NCBI GenBank assembly: GCA_010015675.1
Contig: ML976994.1
Span: forward strand, 358,356-392,069
Origin: Byssothecium circinans
Lineage: Eukaryota; Ascomycota; Dothideomycetes; Pleosporales; Massarinaceae
Direction: 5' to 3'
Length of the DNA: 33,714 bases
Shown in pieces: positions 21,910 to 31,237 of this stretch. The notes beneath the pieces are model-generated. The model saw only the letters and a list, made by a program, of their open reading frames with translations, was not told the DNA's origin and made no database searches. Position 1 is the first letter of the stretch; each line of letters begins with the position of its first letter. The position numbers and the translations under genes were made by a program.

Positions 21910-22338
21910 CTAAATACCTACCCGCATGAGACCCTTTTCCCTCCAGTCATTCTGTGTTAGGGGCTCATACATCCCGGCGTCAATGTTATCTTCCCTGAGC
22001 CTCGCAGCGATTGCATTCGCTTTTCCAATTCTGCCATGTTCAGCAAGAGTGGAGAGGCATAATAAAGAGACAGCGTGAAGGAGAAATGAGGCGAAGAGAC
22101 GCAGATATCCGAGAAAGAGGGAAAAGTACACAGCCTTATACAGGTTTACACTGTGGTGAGTGGATTCAGGGTGAATTCTGGAATTGTGCTCTAGGGTTGG
22201 TACTACCTTTGTTGTTTGGAAAGCTGCAACGTGACGGCTAATCTCTCTGCCAGAGGGCTGCGGGAAGTTACTCGCTATGAAATCTCGGGTCTTTTCTTCT
22301 GCCTTCGCAAGGGTGGAAATCTGTTGACTAGGCTTCAT
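21910..22338 (-). CDS. Hypothetical small protein with a membrane segment
   Basis: 142 codons from ATG at 22338, convergent with the TcA gene. The middle (KAVYFSLFLGYLRLF, then ASFLLHAVSLLCLSTL) is hydrophobic enough for one or two membrane helices; both ends are charged. The family is not recognised. Intron-like signals within the hydrophobic part (GT at 22131, GCTGAAC near 22045, AG at 22032-22031) would give a 101-bp intron but would shift the frame, so I kept the single-exon reading. It may not be a real gene. Confidence 0.3.
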   Translation of the reverse strand: MKPSQQISTLAKAEEKTRDFIASNFPQPSGREISRHVAAFQTTKVVPTLEHNSRIHPESTHHSVNLYKAVYFSLFLGYLRLFASFLLHAVSLLCLSTLAEHGRIGKANAIAARLREDNIDAGMYEPLTQNDWREKGLMRVGI

Positions 22339-22637
22339 ACTGGTTAGAAAAAAGTAGTTGGGTCTTTAACTCCTTCATCTCGTTCAAACATTTTCCCGCA
22401 CTCGTAAGGCGATAAGGCATGAGTAGTAATATTGATCTACGCGAGACATGATTAGAATGGCGGTTGTACGAATAGAGAGATTAAATATTCCCAAGTGGCC
22501 AATCCCTTCTATTCTTGAACTAACTCAACCATTCGGCCTAGATCCAGGCTGACGACTGTAGCAGATAGTCTCGTTGTAGCTAAGGTCGTTTATTGGCTTG
22601 AAAATAGAAGCGGCCCAAATCTAGGCCACTTTGCCAT
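22339..22637. other. No feature seen
   Basis: AT-rich interval of about 300 bp with no ORF, repeat or RNA structure that I can support. Confidence 0.5.
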
Positions 22638-22749
22638 TTAAAAGGAGTAAACAATGGAAACCGAAGCAGATGAACGAGCTACAAAGGCTGCAAATAGGGT
22701 CTGGAAACCTAGAAAGAGAGCACGCAAAGTCGCAGTAGTGAGAATAGCA

Positions 22750-23110
22750 GCTGCGAAGGCGAAGACGCTCAACTTTTTGTTAGTTTCGACGGTAGACGAA
22801 GGCTTCTTGACGGACTTCTTTGGCTTATAGTGCGCATCTAAATGCTCTTTTTCATCTGTGAACCATTCTTCTAACTCTTCCAATTGCAGGGCCTGGTCTT
22901 CGGAAGATTCTTCGTCGGCTCTTCTCGATCTGCGCCATTTACCGGAACATAGTCGCGATCAGCGATATCTTCGTGTGGGACATCACCGACGTAGGCTACT
23001 TGGCCATTTGTCAAATTTTTGTTGGTGTCGACCGTAGACGAGGGCTCCTTGGCGGATTTCTTTGGCTTATGGCGTGCGTGGAAGGCTTCCAAAGCCTTTT
23101 GAGCCTTCGT
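22750..23110 (-). repeat. Diverged duplicated segment in the tail of the SNF2 relic
   Basis: HARHKPKKSAKEPSSTVDTN (about 23075-23015) and HYKPKKSVKKPSSTVETN (about 22845-22785) are clear copies about 225 bp apart, on either side of the frameshift. This suggests an old internal duplication. Confidence 0.65.
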
Positions 23111-23158
23111 GTTTTGTATCTTTTCACCCGCGTCCACAATGCGTTTGGCTTTTGACAG

Positions 23159-23204
23159 CTGGCCATCGGTTAGCGAGACGTAGCATACGCATAGAAGAAC
23201 TTGC
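23159..23204 (-). other. Putative GC-AG intron in the SNF2 relic
   Basis: The donor GCAAGT (23204-23199), branch GCTAAC (23174-23169) and acceptor CAG (ending 23159) bound 46 bp. Removal joins the helicase frame in phase 0 to LSKAKRIVDAGEK. GC-AG introns are rare; a mutated GT donor is the alternative. Confidence 0.5.
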
Positions 23205-24006
23205 CTTTTCCCCAAAATCCCCCAGCTTCCAAGCTTTGACTTTATCCATCGCGTCCCTCAGCTCCGTGCTTGGGTGTAGAAGGCGATTCGACTTGTTCAG
23301 TTTCCTTACTTGAGTAGCTTTAACCTTCCTCTCAATGCTATGGTGGGAGTGAAAGTCCAGCACAAGCACATCCCTAGTTTGGCCGTCCCTAATCGCTCTG
23401 CAGTTGCCCTGCTCTCGTACTGCCGGACTCCAAGTCCGCGACAAGTGGATCACGGTGTCCGCCGCCGTCATGGATAGACCTTCGCCACTGCTTTTAATAG
23501 TGACTAGGAATATTCGTTTGCTGGCGTCTTCTTCGAATGTCGTACGCATAGCCTTGCGATGCTTTTCGTTCATGGTGCCATCATACCGAACAATCAAATC
23601 GTGGCCCAAAACATCCTCTATCATCACCTCTGCGGCATCCAGTGCACAAAGAAACTCCGAGAAGATGATCACCTTGCTCCCAGGGTTTTTGATTCGTCGC
23701 TTCAATATCTCAGCGAGCTTTGCGAGACGAGAGCTCCTCCGCCAGCCTTCCTTGATAACAAGCTGTTTGAACCGCCTTCTCATTTCAGTCAGAGGTTTCT
23801 TCTCACGCGCTTCGACGTCCTTTCCATCGGCTTGTGCGCCGTAATTTGCCCTTACACAAGCTGTGTGAACTAGTGCAAGCCGGGCCACCGTGGTGTACTT
23901 CATAATCTCCAGATACTCAACTTCGAGCGGTGTACCCGGTGACCATTGCGACCGTATCTGATCTTGGTACGCTTGCTCTTCGTATGTGATATGCCGGAGT
24001 GTAGAG

Positions 24007-24032
24007 CTCCTGGGAGCCCTCTCCCAGGAGCG
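24007..24032. repeat. Perfect 11-bp palindrome at the frame change of the SNF2 relic
   Basis: GCTCCTGGGAG, a 4-bp loop, then CTCCCAGGAGC. It sits where the N-terminal frame and the helicase-lobe frame meet. Confidence 0.8.
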
Positions 24033-24933
24033 AGTTATGAAGTTGCAAAAGAAATGCAGCTGCCAGTGTTCTGTCCTCAGTGATGTCGAACTCTGCGCGG
24101 AGCCGTTCAACACGGGCTCTTGTCGTGTCTTCATCTTCGCGCGTGGGTTGGGCCTCGGTCGAATACCATTGCCTTTTGCTTGCATGCTTCGATGCTTGCT
24201 TTTATTTTTTGGATTTGGGTCTGAGGCTGAGTCGATGCAATAGCTTCATGGTCTCTTGCCTGGGTTGCGTTTGAGGCCAGTGTCTCCGAGACGTGCCACT
24301 GGGGCGTTTCGAGGGATGAGAAGGAGGGTTCTTCTTCGCTTTGGATCCTAGTGCCTTCGTCGACGTGCCACTGGGGACTTTGGAGGGTTGGGCAGAGTGA
24401 TTCCTCTTGTTTCGCTTCGGTTTGGAATCGTCCGTGGACTCGCTATTCGCGCTTTGTGGGTCTTGGGCCGTCCTCTGTCTCTTTTTGCCCACTTTCTCCA
24501 GTTCGTTCGCCCAATATCCCATCGCATTCCAGCCATGACTCCTCCATGCTACCTGCACTCTTCCCATATGGAGCTGCTCTCCTCCACCGTCCCAGATGGT
24601 GTCGAAGTCCAGTCGTTTCCCTGCCACCGTATGATCCAGCGTCTTCTCCTCCTTGTGGATGGAGTATCGGGGCTTGGGAGTCATCAGGGCATCTTTTACT
24701 TGAACGTTTCCAAATTGAATCCACACATCGTCTCCATCGAATGTCTTGATGAAGCGCATTCGTTTGGTCGGCTCGTAGAAAACGAAGATTGCCAGATCCT
24801 TTTGGCGGACGGTACCGGCATTGGTGATACTGGGGTCGGTGGTCCTGGTCTCCATGGTATCGATCTTCGTGGTATCGATCTTCGTGGTACTGGAGTCCGT
24901 AGTATAGACACTGCCATCCTCTGTGAGCCCATC

Positions 24934-24978
24934 CTGTTAAGACATTAGTATTGTACTTTGAGATTGATTTGAACGTAC
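24934..24978 (-). other. Intron after codon 2 of the SNF2 relic
   Basis: The donor GTACGT (24978-24973), an ideal branch site TACTAAT (24951-24945 region) and acceptor ACAG (ending 24934) bound 45 bp. Splicing puts the ATG-AAG exon in frame with the following coding sequence. Confidence 0.75.
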
Positions 24979-24984
24979 CTTCAT

Positions 24985-25422
24985 TTTTGCGTTGTTGTTG
25001 TTGGTGGAGGAGAGGAAAGGAGAGTTGGTTGGAGAAGGGTAGTTATTATTTCGGCAGCTGAGGTGGCCCTGAAGCGAGTGAGATACAGGTATAATTGGTA
25101 TAAAAATAGTGAGTTAAAATATTAGATTAGATGAGATATTTTAGAGAGGTGAGTAATAAAGGCGGGGCACATTATAAGTTAACAGCGGACACTGCGCAAC
25201 GATGGTACGTGTTGTGAATATGTTGGGTTCTTAGTTTCCATTAGGTGCTTTTGGAACGGCGAAAGTGAGACGCTTCGGTGTGGATAATGAAGAAAAGTCT
25301 ATTCATGAGAGTTGATTGAGATGGAGGGCGTAGTGATGGTCTCCGTAAACAAACCACCAAGTGATGAAGAGGATCATCAAACCAGGAACTTTTATGCAGC
25401 CGAGAGACCGAGCTTGAAGAAC
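24985..25422. other. Presumed 5' region of the SNF2 relic; no gene seen
   Basis: Short AT-rich stretches and a GTTGTTGTTG run just before the start codon. No supported ORF. Confidence 0.4.
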
Positions 25423-25590
25423 GCCTTAATGGTGGCGTCTCCGTGGTATCGCCTTCGTGATAGAGCCTCCGTGACAGAGCCTCCATGATGCCGCCTCCCC
25501 GATGCCGCCTCCATGATGCCGCCTCTGTAGTACCGCCTCCATAACGAAGCCTTCGTGGTGCTACCTCCGTGATGACACCTCAATGAACAT
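25423..25590. repeat. 14-bp minisatellite, about 12 copies
   Basis: Twelve consecutive, imperfect units of consensus GCCTCCGTGATGCC, in register every 14 bp from 25423 to 25590. Because 14 is not a multiple of 3, a coding role is unlikely. Confidence 0.85.
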
Positions 25591-25694
25591 GTTTCGTGTT
25601 TTTTTTTCCCCTTGTCCTCTCCTTAGCCTAGAACATAAATATTAATCTTTAAATTTAGATCAATATGGCATTTATACTTCTTTGAGATTCATGG

Positions 25695-26982
25695 GTGCCC
25701 TCTTCTTCATGGTTGCACTCTTGTCCAGCACTGGCTCACTCCCTCAGTTCTATTCATACCAGGTCCAAGGCCTTCAGAGCGATCTTAATGAGTCTTATTC
25801 ATCGCACTCTTAAAAACGCATACAGTGATTCCATGCTCGGATTATACGATGATATGTCCAGTCCTATAGCTCAATGGTCTATAGCTCCGTGGTCTATAGC
25901 TCCGTGGTCTATAGCTCCGTGGTCTATAGCTCCGTGATCTATAGTTCCGTCTTATCAAAAACGCCCCGCTCCTCCTGGTTTTGATCCTGCGAAAAAAGCA
26001 AACACCATCAGGACTGCCACGGAGCCCGGTAGCTCCAAGCCTAAAGTTCGCACGAGTCAAGAAGACACTGTTCATGCTACGGAGCCGGCAGCTCCAAACC
26101 TCGCCCGACTCAGGGAAGCAATGCTTCTATCATGAAGCCCACGGAGACCGGCAGGCCAAGGCTAAACCTTCCCCGACTCAGGGACGTACGCAACACGAGG
26201 TACCGAGATCAGCACGTCCATTTGACGTGTAGATGCTAATACTGCGACAGACTGTCTGGCCAGAGGTACTGATGGGGGGGGGGAAGACTAATGTCTAGGA
26301 ACTGATGGGTATACACGCCGAGCTGGAGGCTCAAGAAAAAGAGCAGATGGAAGAGCAGGCACGCGCAAAGCGAGAGAAAAAGAGAAAAGCGCCAGGAGAA
26401 CAGGAGAGCGAGCCACCCACCAAGGCCCAAAAGCCCACCAAGACTCAAAAGCCGACCGCTACCGTGGGATCAAAGAACGCTCGGGTACAGAAAGAGGACG
26501 AAGATAGGAACGTCGCCTAAAAGAAAGAACTTGAAGAGAAGAGGAACCGTATCGTTCAACAGGAAACCAAGCTCAAGAGGCTTCAAGACAGCGTCCGCCA
26601 ACTCTGAGGCGTGCATGAAGACCTCTCGCTCACACTTAGCTGAGCATTGACTCTGAAACATATCTCGATCTAGCTTCAGAGCAATGAATGCAAAAAGGCG
26701 CTCGGAAAACGGGAATTGAAGTTATTTGAAAAGATTAGAGGAGCGGTAGAAGCATATGTAAAGAATGAAGACGAGTCCGAGGATGGAGAGTTGGAGAACG
26801 CTTCTTCAACCTCTTTAGAAGTGAGTTCCTGAGCGTCTACCGAGGAAGTGTCTGAGATAGAAGAGAACACGATGGAGGGCAATAAGACGGAGGATATCGG
26901 CACGGAGCCTGTGTCCCACTAGGAGAATATGGAGATCAATGGCCAGGACAACGGCGGCTTGGCGACCCTGAAGGTGGTTTAA
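25695..26982 (+). pseudogene. Unidentified pseudogene: pentapeptide repeat, proline-rich and coiled-coil/acidic parts
   Basis: From 25695 one frame is open to about 26130 except for a TGA at 25937-25939, where neighbouring repeat units have TGG. It holds a 5-residue repeat (PWSIA) made by the minisatellite at 25861 and then PPGFDPAKKANTIRT and TEPGSSKPKVRTSQED. After a frameshift near 26130-26200 the protein-like sequence continues in the frame of 26305: a lysine/glutamate coiled coil (EAQEKEQMEEQARAKREKKR), KKELEEKRNRIVQQETKLKR, and an acidic C-terminus (YVKNEDESEDGELEN) ending with TAA at 26980-26982. That part has six in-frame stops (26518, then TGA/TAG), mostly where CGA or CAG would fit. 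I do not recognise the family. Confidence 0.5.
25861..25951. repeat. 15-bp minisatellite, about 6 copies
   Basis: Four perfect units of GTCTATAGCTCCGTG (25877-25936) with one variant unit on each side. It shares the core CTCCGTG with the 14-bp repeat 270 bp upstream. Confidence 0.88.
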
Positions 26983-27359
26983 TGAACGAGCATTTGGAGC
27001 AGGAAGTTCACACCGGGGGCATGGTCTTTGGAGTACTATCCAACGATGGCACAGACCTTTGACAATCGTGCGGACAACGAGGGAGCTCGCACCGAGAACA
27101 TGGTCTTGGAGGGATAGGTGCCGGATTCTCATTATACATAAAGTGTGTCGTCCGAGTCTTCTAAGGAGCCCTAGGTTAGTTACCACCTTCACAGCATATC
27201 TGTGATGGTGAAAGTAACAGGCCTTAAAAAGCTAGACGGTTTGGGCTCTAGACCACGAACAGGCATGCTTAGGATACGAAAATTGTCCTAGGAATGGAAA
27301 TGTGTTTATTAACTCTCTATATTTAGTTACCATTTACTTTTCTGAGCGTAAGCATTTTG
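26983..27359. other. Decayed sequence, no clear gene
   Basis: Two related stretches (CACACCGGGGGCATGGTCTT near 27010 and CGCACCGAGAACATGGTCTT near 27090) suggest a diverged duplication, possibly a tail of the upstream pseudogene. Nothing else is supported. Confidence 0.35.
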
Positions 27360-27683
27360 TCAACCAGTTACATCAAATCCGCCGTCTCCGCGCTTCACCT
27401 CGCTGGTGAGAAATGGAAAATACTTCTAATAAGTGGCTGCAAAGGAGGAATCAGCAAAGAGGTCACCGGGAAAAGGTTGAAGCTTTTGTAGCTGTTCAAG
27501 ATTAAAAGCATCTCTATCGAATCAAAGTCCAAAGTCTGGCTGCGGTTGAGGTCCGAAACGAGGACCAGGACCAGAACCAGGAGGATTGATGAAATGTATG
27601 GAATTGATCCAGCATGCGTTGGTAGTCTCCTGGAGAGTGGCGAGATGTTTGGCTCCTTTGTTAGCCGTTATCTCAAGTCTTAG
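27360..27683 (-). pseudogene. Unidentified coding relic
   Basis: One minus-strand frame reads like protein for about 107 codons: LRLEITANKGAKHLATLQET, NACWINSIHFINPPGSGPGP, FDRDAFNLEQLQKLQPFPGD, FPFLTSEVKRGDGGFDVTG, then TGA at 27362-27360. Two internal stops (TGA after PDFGL, TAG after FAATY) break it; both are simple C>T or G>A changes from CGA/TGG and CAG/TGG. The start is not seen; it overlaps the region of the cysteine-rich ORF on the other strand. The family is not recognised. Confidence 0.4.
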
Positions 27684-27685
27684 CC

Positions 27686-27877
27686 ATGGCTCGCTGCAAG
27701 CATTGTGACGCGGTGATCACCAACACCTCACAGTACAACTGCACCTGCGGAAAACCTTGACAGGACACCTGCACCCTGTCTATCTGTAAATGCCACAAGA
27801 CGAAGTGTGCCAGCTGCGGCTTGACCAAGGAAAGCGCCTCGCAATACAAGTGCAACGGTTGCGGTAATGCCTTCTAG
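27686..27877 (+). pseudogene. Cysteine-rich double zinc-ribbon-like mini-protein with one internal stop
   Basis: ATG at 27686 in a good context (GCCATGGC) opens a 64-codon frame to TAG, with one TGA at codon 25. It encodes twelve cysteines. The halves resemble each other: CKHC-x11-CTC (residues 4-21) and CASC-x11-CNGC (41-59), each with SQYxC, joined by CTLSICKCHKTKC. Such CxxC pairs suggest one or two structural zinc sites. The TGA may be a G>A change from TGG. The family is not recognised; DNA binding or a protein scaffold are both possible. Confidence 0.5.
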
Positions 27878-28233
27878 TAATTGCACACTCGGTACCATGG
27901 TACCTTTCTGGCGCGGTTCGCTGTCCTACTGTCAAGTGAGTCCTCTGCTCTCGACGGACATCGGTCGCACTGCATATTTTAACGTTGTTAAGAGTTCACG
28001 ATGTCGGCGGATTTAGAGACGGGAAGGAGAGCAGTAATGTTGCGGTTTCACCCTCATGTCACTCACCTGTGTATGGTATGATTGGAGGGCGGTGTGCTCT
28101 TTCAACAAATTATGCATTCAGTCTTCACTTAATGGTCTGTGTCACATATTCTATGAATGATGAATTGCGGGGAAATATAGCCAACTGCTCTGGGCCGGGT
28201 TCTAAATGCACTGCCTCACCTCAGGCCCATTCT
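27878..28233. other. No feature seen
   Basis: A 128-codon plus-strand frame starts at 27985 but overlaps the end of the kinase-like relic and shows no protein-like composition. I do not annotate it. Confidence 0.4.
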
Positions 28234-28956
28234 CTACGGCTCAAGAGCCTTGACGAGTTTCGCAAGTTCAGTCGGCTTTTCGTACATAGTTTTATATATG
28301 TTGAAATATCCTTTCGTGTCAACAGCCCATTACTTAAGAAAGACCCCAGGGTAAAATCCTCTATTCTCTAGGTTAAACACGGCCTTCACCTTCAAGGTGA
28401 GCGGGTCAACCATAATATTAAAAGGCCCTAGGTCGCCATGACAGAACACAAACTCTGGTGTAGCTAATGTCTTCGTGCTCTAGAGGCCCCTTCTGTCAAT
28501 CTCGGCCACCCAAGGCGGCGGGATAACAACTCCGTTGAACCTAGTCGTATTTGACTTTAGCTCTCTAAGCTGGGGAATGACTATCTCCTCTACGAAAGTC
28601 TTCGCATTCGCGGTCGCTACCGTCTTACAGGCCGGGCACTGGATTGGCTGATAAACAGGCAGCCACGGCACCTTGCACTTGTTTCCGATTTTAGCGAGTG
28701 GGACGCCGTTGATGAGCTCGGTTGTCACGAAGAAGCCATTTGGCCCTTCGCCAACATTGATAACCGCCGGAACCAGGATAGTTGTCTTGTCTTTAATAAA
28801 CTAGAGCGTAGCAGCTTCGTTGTACATGCGCTCTCGCGGCTATCTTTTAGCCATGTCCACCCCCTGATAGTCCAGCAGCGTGAATGGCTTAATGGCCTTA
28901 GTGATGGTGCCGGCCTTATGATCACGTGTGATAATAGTCTGCCGATCTTGACTCAT
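28234..28956 (-). pseudogene. Aminoglycoside-phosphotransferase-like (APH fold) kinase pseudogene
   Basis: From ATG at 28956 a single frame of 241 codons runs to TAG at 28236-28234 with four internal stops and no frameshift. The N-lobe remnant has MYNEAATL and VPAVINVGEGPNGFFVTTEL; a middle loop has CPACKTV. The catalytic-loop signature FVFCHGDLGPFNIMVDPLTL (HGDxxxxN) lies near 28440, followed by VKAVFNLENRGFYP, where the usual IDWE metal site has become FNLE. Fungal genomes carry many APH-like proteins of unknown substrate; drug resistance should not be assumed. The stops are TAG/TAA at probable CAG/CAA sites, which fits RIP of a multi-copy family. Confidence 0.75.
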
Positions 28957-29111
28957 GAAGTGTGGACAAGGCATTGGTCAACGTAGTGGTAATGCTTAGA
29001 GGAGATGGCAGTTGCGGGGGAAGAAGGTATCGTTGTGTTATTGTCGGGTGGAAGGCTAGAGATGCGAAGGCTAATACCTGTTGGGTATGTCCTGAAACGG
29101 ATGCTTAGCAA

Positions 29112-29161
29112 TACCGTGCCCGTGCGCGCAGCGACCCACGTCGCGCAACGATCCACGAACA
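29112..29161 (+). repeat. Terminal inverted repeat of the pogo element, left (with TA)
   Basis: Matches the reverse complement of 31188-31237 at 49 of 50 positions. Core GTGCGCGCAGCGACCCACG. Confidence 0.93.
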
Positions 29162-31235
29162 CCAAAACACCAGACAAATCCTAAACTTCAACGCGTCGTA
29201 ACTCTACCACTATGGCACCAATTGATGACGCGCTTGCAGCAATCGAATCGCTGGAACCAGGAGAACACTTCTCATATAGGGCAATTGCTCGTCAGTTCAA
29301 TGTGCCGCACAGTACGCTGTCCCGAAGACACCAAGGTCGTCAGCGCCCACGGGAAGCTAAGGATACCGATCAACACAAACTCAACCCACAGCAAGAGTTA
29401 GAGCTTGTGAGCTATATTAAAGACCTTACAAAGAGAGGGCTGCCTCCTACAAGAGAGATGATACAAAATTTCGCATCCTCGATAGCCACAGAGCCCGTGA
29501 GCGACGCTTGGGTTACCCGCTTTCTTGACCGACATGGCCACCATCTCATCTCTAAATGGACATCTGGAATTGACTCTCTCCGCCACAACGCTGATTCAAA
29601 CATTAAGTATAAGCTATACTTTGACTTGCTACATCAGAAGATAAAGCAGTACGACATACAGCCGCGCCACACCTATAATATGGACGAGAAGGGCTTTATA
29701 ATAGGTATAACAGGACGCTCAAAACGAGTGTTCAGTCGTCAGATGTGGGAGCGAAAAGAGGTGCAGGCGGCACTCCAAGATGGCTCTCGTGAATGGATCA
29801 CCCTCTTAGCAGCTGTCTGCGCTGATGGGGAGGCTCTGCCGCCGGGTCTTATCTATGCGGCTTCATCGGGGACACTGCAATCAAGCTGGGTGGCCGATAT
29901 TAAAGCCGGGAAACATGAGGTCTTTGTGGCTTCATCTCCCTCAGGTTGGAGTAACAACGACGTTGGGTTAGCATGGCTTGAATAGGTCTTTGATCGCTGC
30001 ATAAAGCAGAAAGCGCGACGAGCATGGCGACTCCTCATCCTTGACGGCCATGGGAGCCACTTAACGCAAGATTTTATCGACTACTGCGACTCCCATTGTA
30101 TACTCCTAGCTGTGTTTCCCCCTCACTCCACCCATACGCTTCAACCTCTCGACGTAGTCCTGTTTAAACCTCTCTCCACCGCCTACTCTAAGGAGCTCTC
30201 CACCCACCTCCAAAGGAGCCAAGGGCTAGTACCAGTCAAGAAGGGAGACTTCTTCCCACTGTTCTGGAGAGCGTGGGAGTCCTCCTTTAAGACAGAGACT
30301 ATCCTTAAGTCGTTTGAAGCTACTAGTATATGGCCTATGGACCCAGAGGTTATACTTAAACGCTTCACCCAGGAGGAGTCTAAGGAGCAGGATGAAGATA
30401 AAGCAGGTCCTTCAGCTCTCAAGGAGAGCGACTGGCGTCAGATGGACCGTCTCATACGCTCTGCCGTAAAGGATAAAGGCGCAAAGGAGTTAAAGCAGCT
30501 GAGTCTCTCTCTCCACCAACTCCAGGTCCAAAACGAGCTACTATACCATGAGAATGACGGGCTAAGAGAGGCGCTTACTGCTAAGGAGAAGCATAAGAAG
30601 CGTGGCAAACCTCTTGACTTGCAGCAGCGAGAGGAGTATCATGGAGGAGCTGTCTTCTGGTCTCCGCGCAAGATCAGAGAGGCACGAGCACGAGAGACAG
30701 TAAAGCAGAGAGAGGAGCATGAGGAGCAGCTTGCAAAGGCTAACAGGAAGGAGCTCGCTGCTGCCGCCAAGCTCTATAGAGAGCAGCAGGCTCAGGAGAG
30801 ACGTGTGGCGAGAGAGGCAGCCAAGGTGGTGAGGGAGAGGGAGAAGGCTGAGAAAGAGGCCGCGCGCGCTGCTCGAATCGAAGCCCAAAACACCAAGAGA
30901 GCATCTCAAACTGCCCAAAAGGGTAAGCGCAAAACTTCAGGTCCTCCTCCATCAAAGCATAAGCGCCAGAGACGCAGTGGCGGCTCTGCAGCTGTCGCGG
31001 CGTCCCCAGAAGCTACACCAGCTGCTCCACCTAAAGTCAACTCTCGTGGCCGTACTATCAACCTTCCGCGCAAATATAAATAGTACAAATTGATCGCAAG
31101 CGTTACTTTATTACTCCACTAAAAGATCTCGTGATAATAGCTATTGTGGGTGGCTTAATAACCTCATCTTTGAAGTGGTGAGCATGTTGTTCGTGGATCG
31201 TTGCGCGACGTGGGTCGCTGCGCGCACGGCCACGG
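29114..31235 (+). mobile_element. Pogo-family DNA transposon, nearly intact
   Basis: A 2122-bp element bounded by TA on both sides (29112-29113, 31236-31237). Its ends are inverted repeats of about 48-50 bp with a single mismatch. It contains one transposase gene on the plus strand. The lack of RIP damage, apart from one stop, sets it apart from its neighbours and suggests a recent arrival. Confidence 0.93.
29212..31083 (+). pseudogene. Pogo-family DDE transposase with a single in-frame stop
   Basis: The frame from ATG 29212 to TAG 31081-31083 would be 623 residues, interrupted only by TAG at 29983-29985, probably a former CAG. Residues 1-45 form the psq-type helix-turn-helix (FSYRAIARQFN, TLSRRHQGR) and about 60-120 the CENP-B-like domain (LNPQQELELVSYI, WVTRFLDRHG). 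The DDE catalytic domain shows NMDEKGF (first Asp), LLILDGHGSHL (second Asp, after the stop) and HTLQPLDVVLFKPL (third Asp). A long charged coiled coil (ERRVAREAAKVVRERE, about 540-560) and a basic tail follow, as in fungal pogo transposases. The enzyme binds the terminal repeats and inserts at TA. With the stop, the first part lacks two catalytic residues, so this copy should be inactive unless read through. Confidence 0.9.
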
Positions 31236-31237
31236 TA
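31188..31237 (-). repeat. Terminal inverted repeat of the pogo element, right (with TA)
   Basis: Partner of 29112-29161, ending CACGG before the TA duplication. Confidence 0.93.

Larger units (their letters stand above)
22638..24984 (-). pseudogene. SNF2-type helicase relic, ATP-binding half missing
   Basis: The N-terminus is a clean gene start: exon ATG-AAG at 24984-24979, an intron, then a frame from 24933 with VFYEPTKRMRFIKTFDGDDV and IWDGGGEQLHMGRVQV and a lysine-rich linker, up to TAA at 24204-24202. The same frame remains coding-like beyond that stop (TRARVERLRAEFDITEDRTL) to about 24020. There the frame changes and the SNF2 C-terminal helicase lobe follows (about 24000-23208: KVIIFSEFL, RYDGTMNEKHRKAM, SGEGLSMTAADTVIHLS, QGNCRAIRDGQTRDV). 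Motif VI normally reads QAxxRxxRxGQ; here the glycine/isoleucine neighbourhood deviates. The whole N-terminal ATPase lobe (Walker A, DEAH) is absent, so it cannot remodel chromatin or DNA. After a GC-AG intron comes a charged tail with two diverged copies of a KPKK-PSSTV-TNK segment, a 1-nt frameshift near 22925, and a stop at 22638. Confidence 0.75.

Noticed and set aside
22031..22131. Intron in the hypothetical membrane ORF at 21910-22338
   Set aside because: Donor, branch and acceptor motifs exist, but removal of 101 bp breaks the frame.
23404..24948. Plus-strand ORFs of up to 186 codons opposite the SNF2 relic
   Set aside because: The minus strand carries the recognisable helicase motifs; the plus-strand frames are antisense shadows.
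25423..25951. CRISPR-like array
   Set aside because: The units are directly adjacent without spacers, and the genome is fungal; these are minisatellites.
26274..26283. Run of ten G as a regulatory or quadruplex element
   Set aside because: A single homopolymer in a pseudogene; it may be a sequencing or replication artefact and could explain a frameshift there.
27985..28371. 128-codon plus-strand ORF
   Set aside because: It overlaps the end of the APH-like relic antisense, and its sequence has no domain-like or repeated features.
29983..29985. Programmed readthrough or recoding of the TAG in the pogo transposase
   Set aside because: A simple CAG>TAG change explains it, and no readthrough context or structure is evident.
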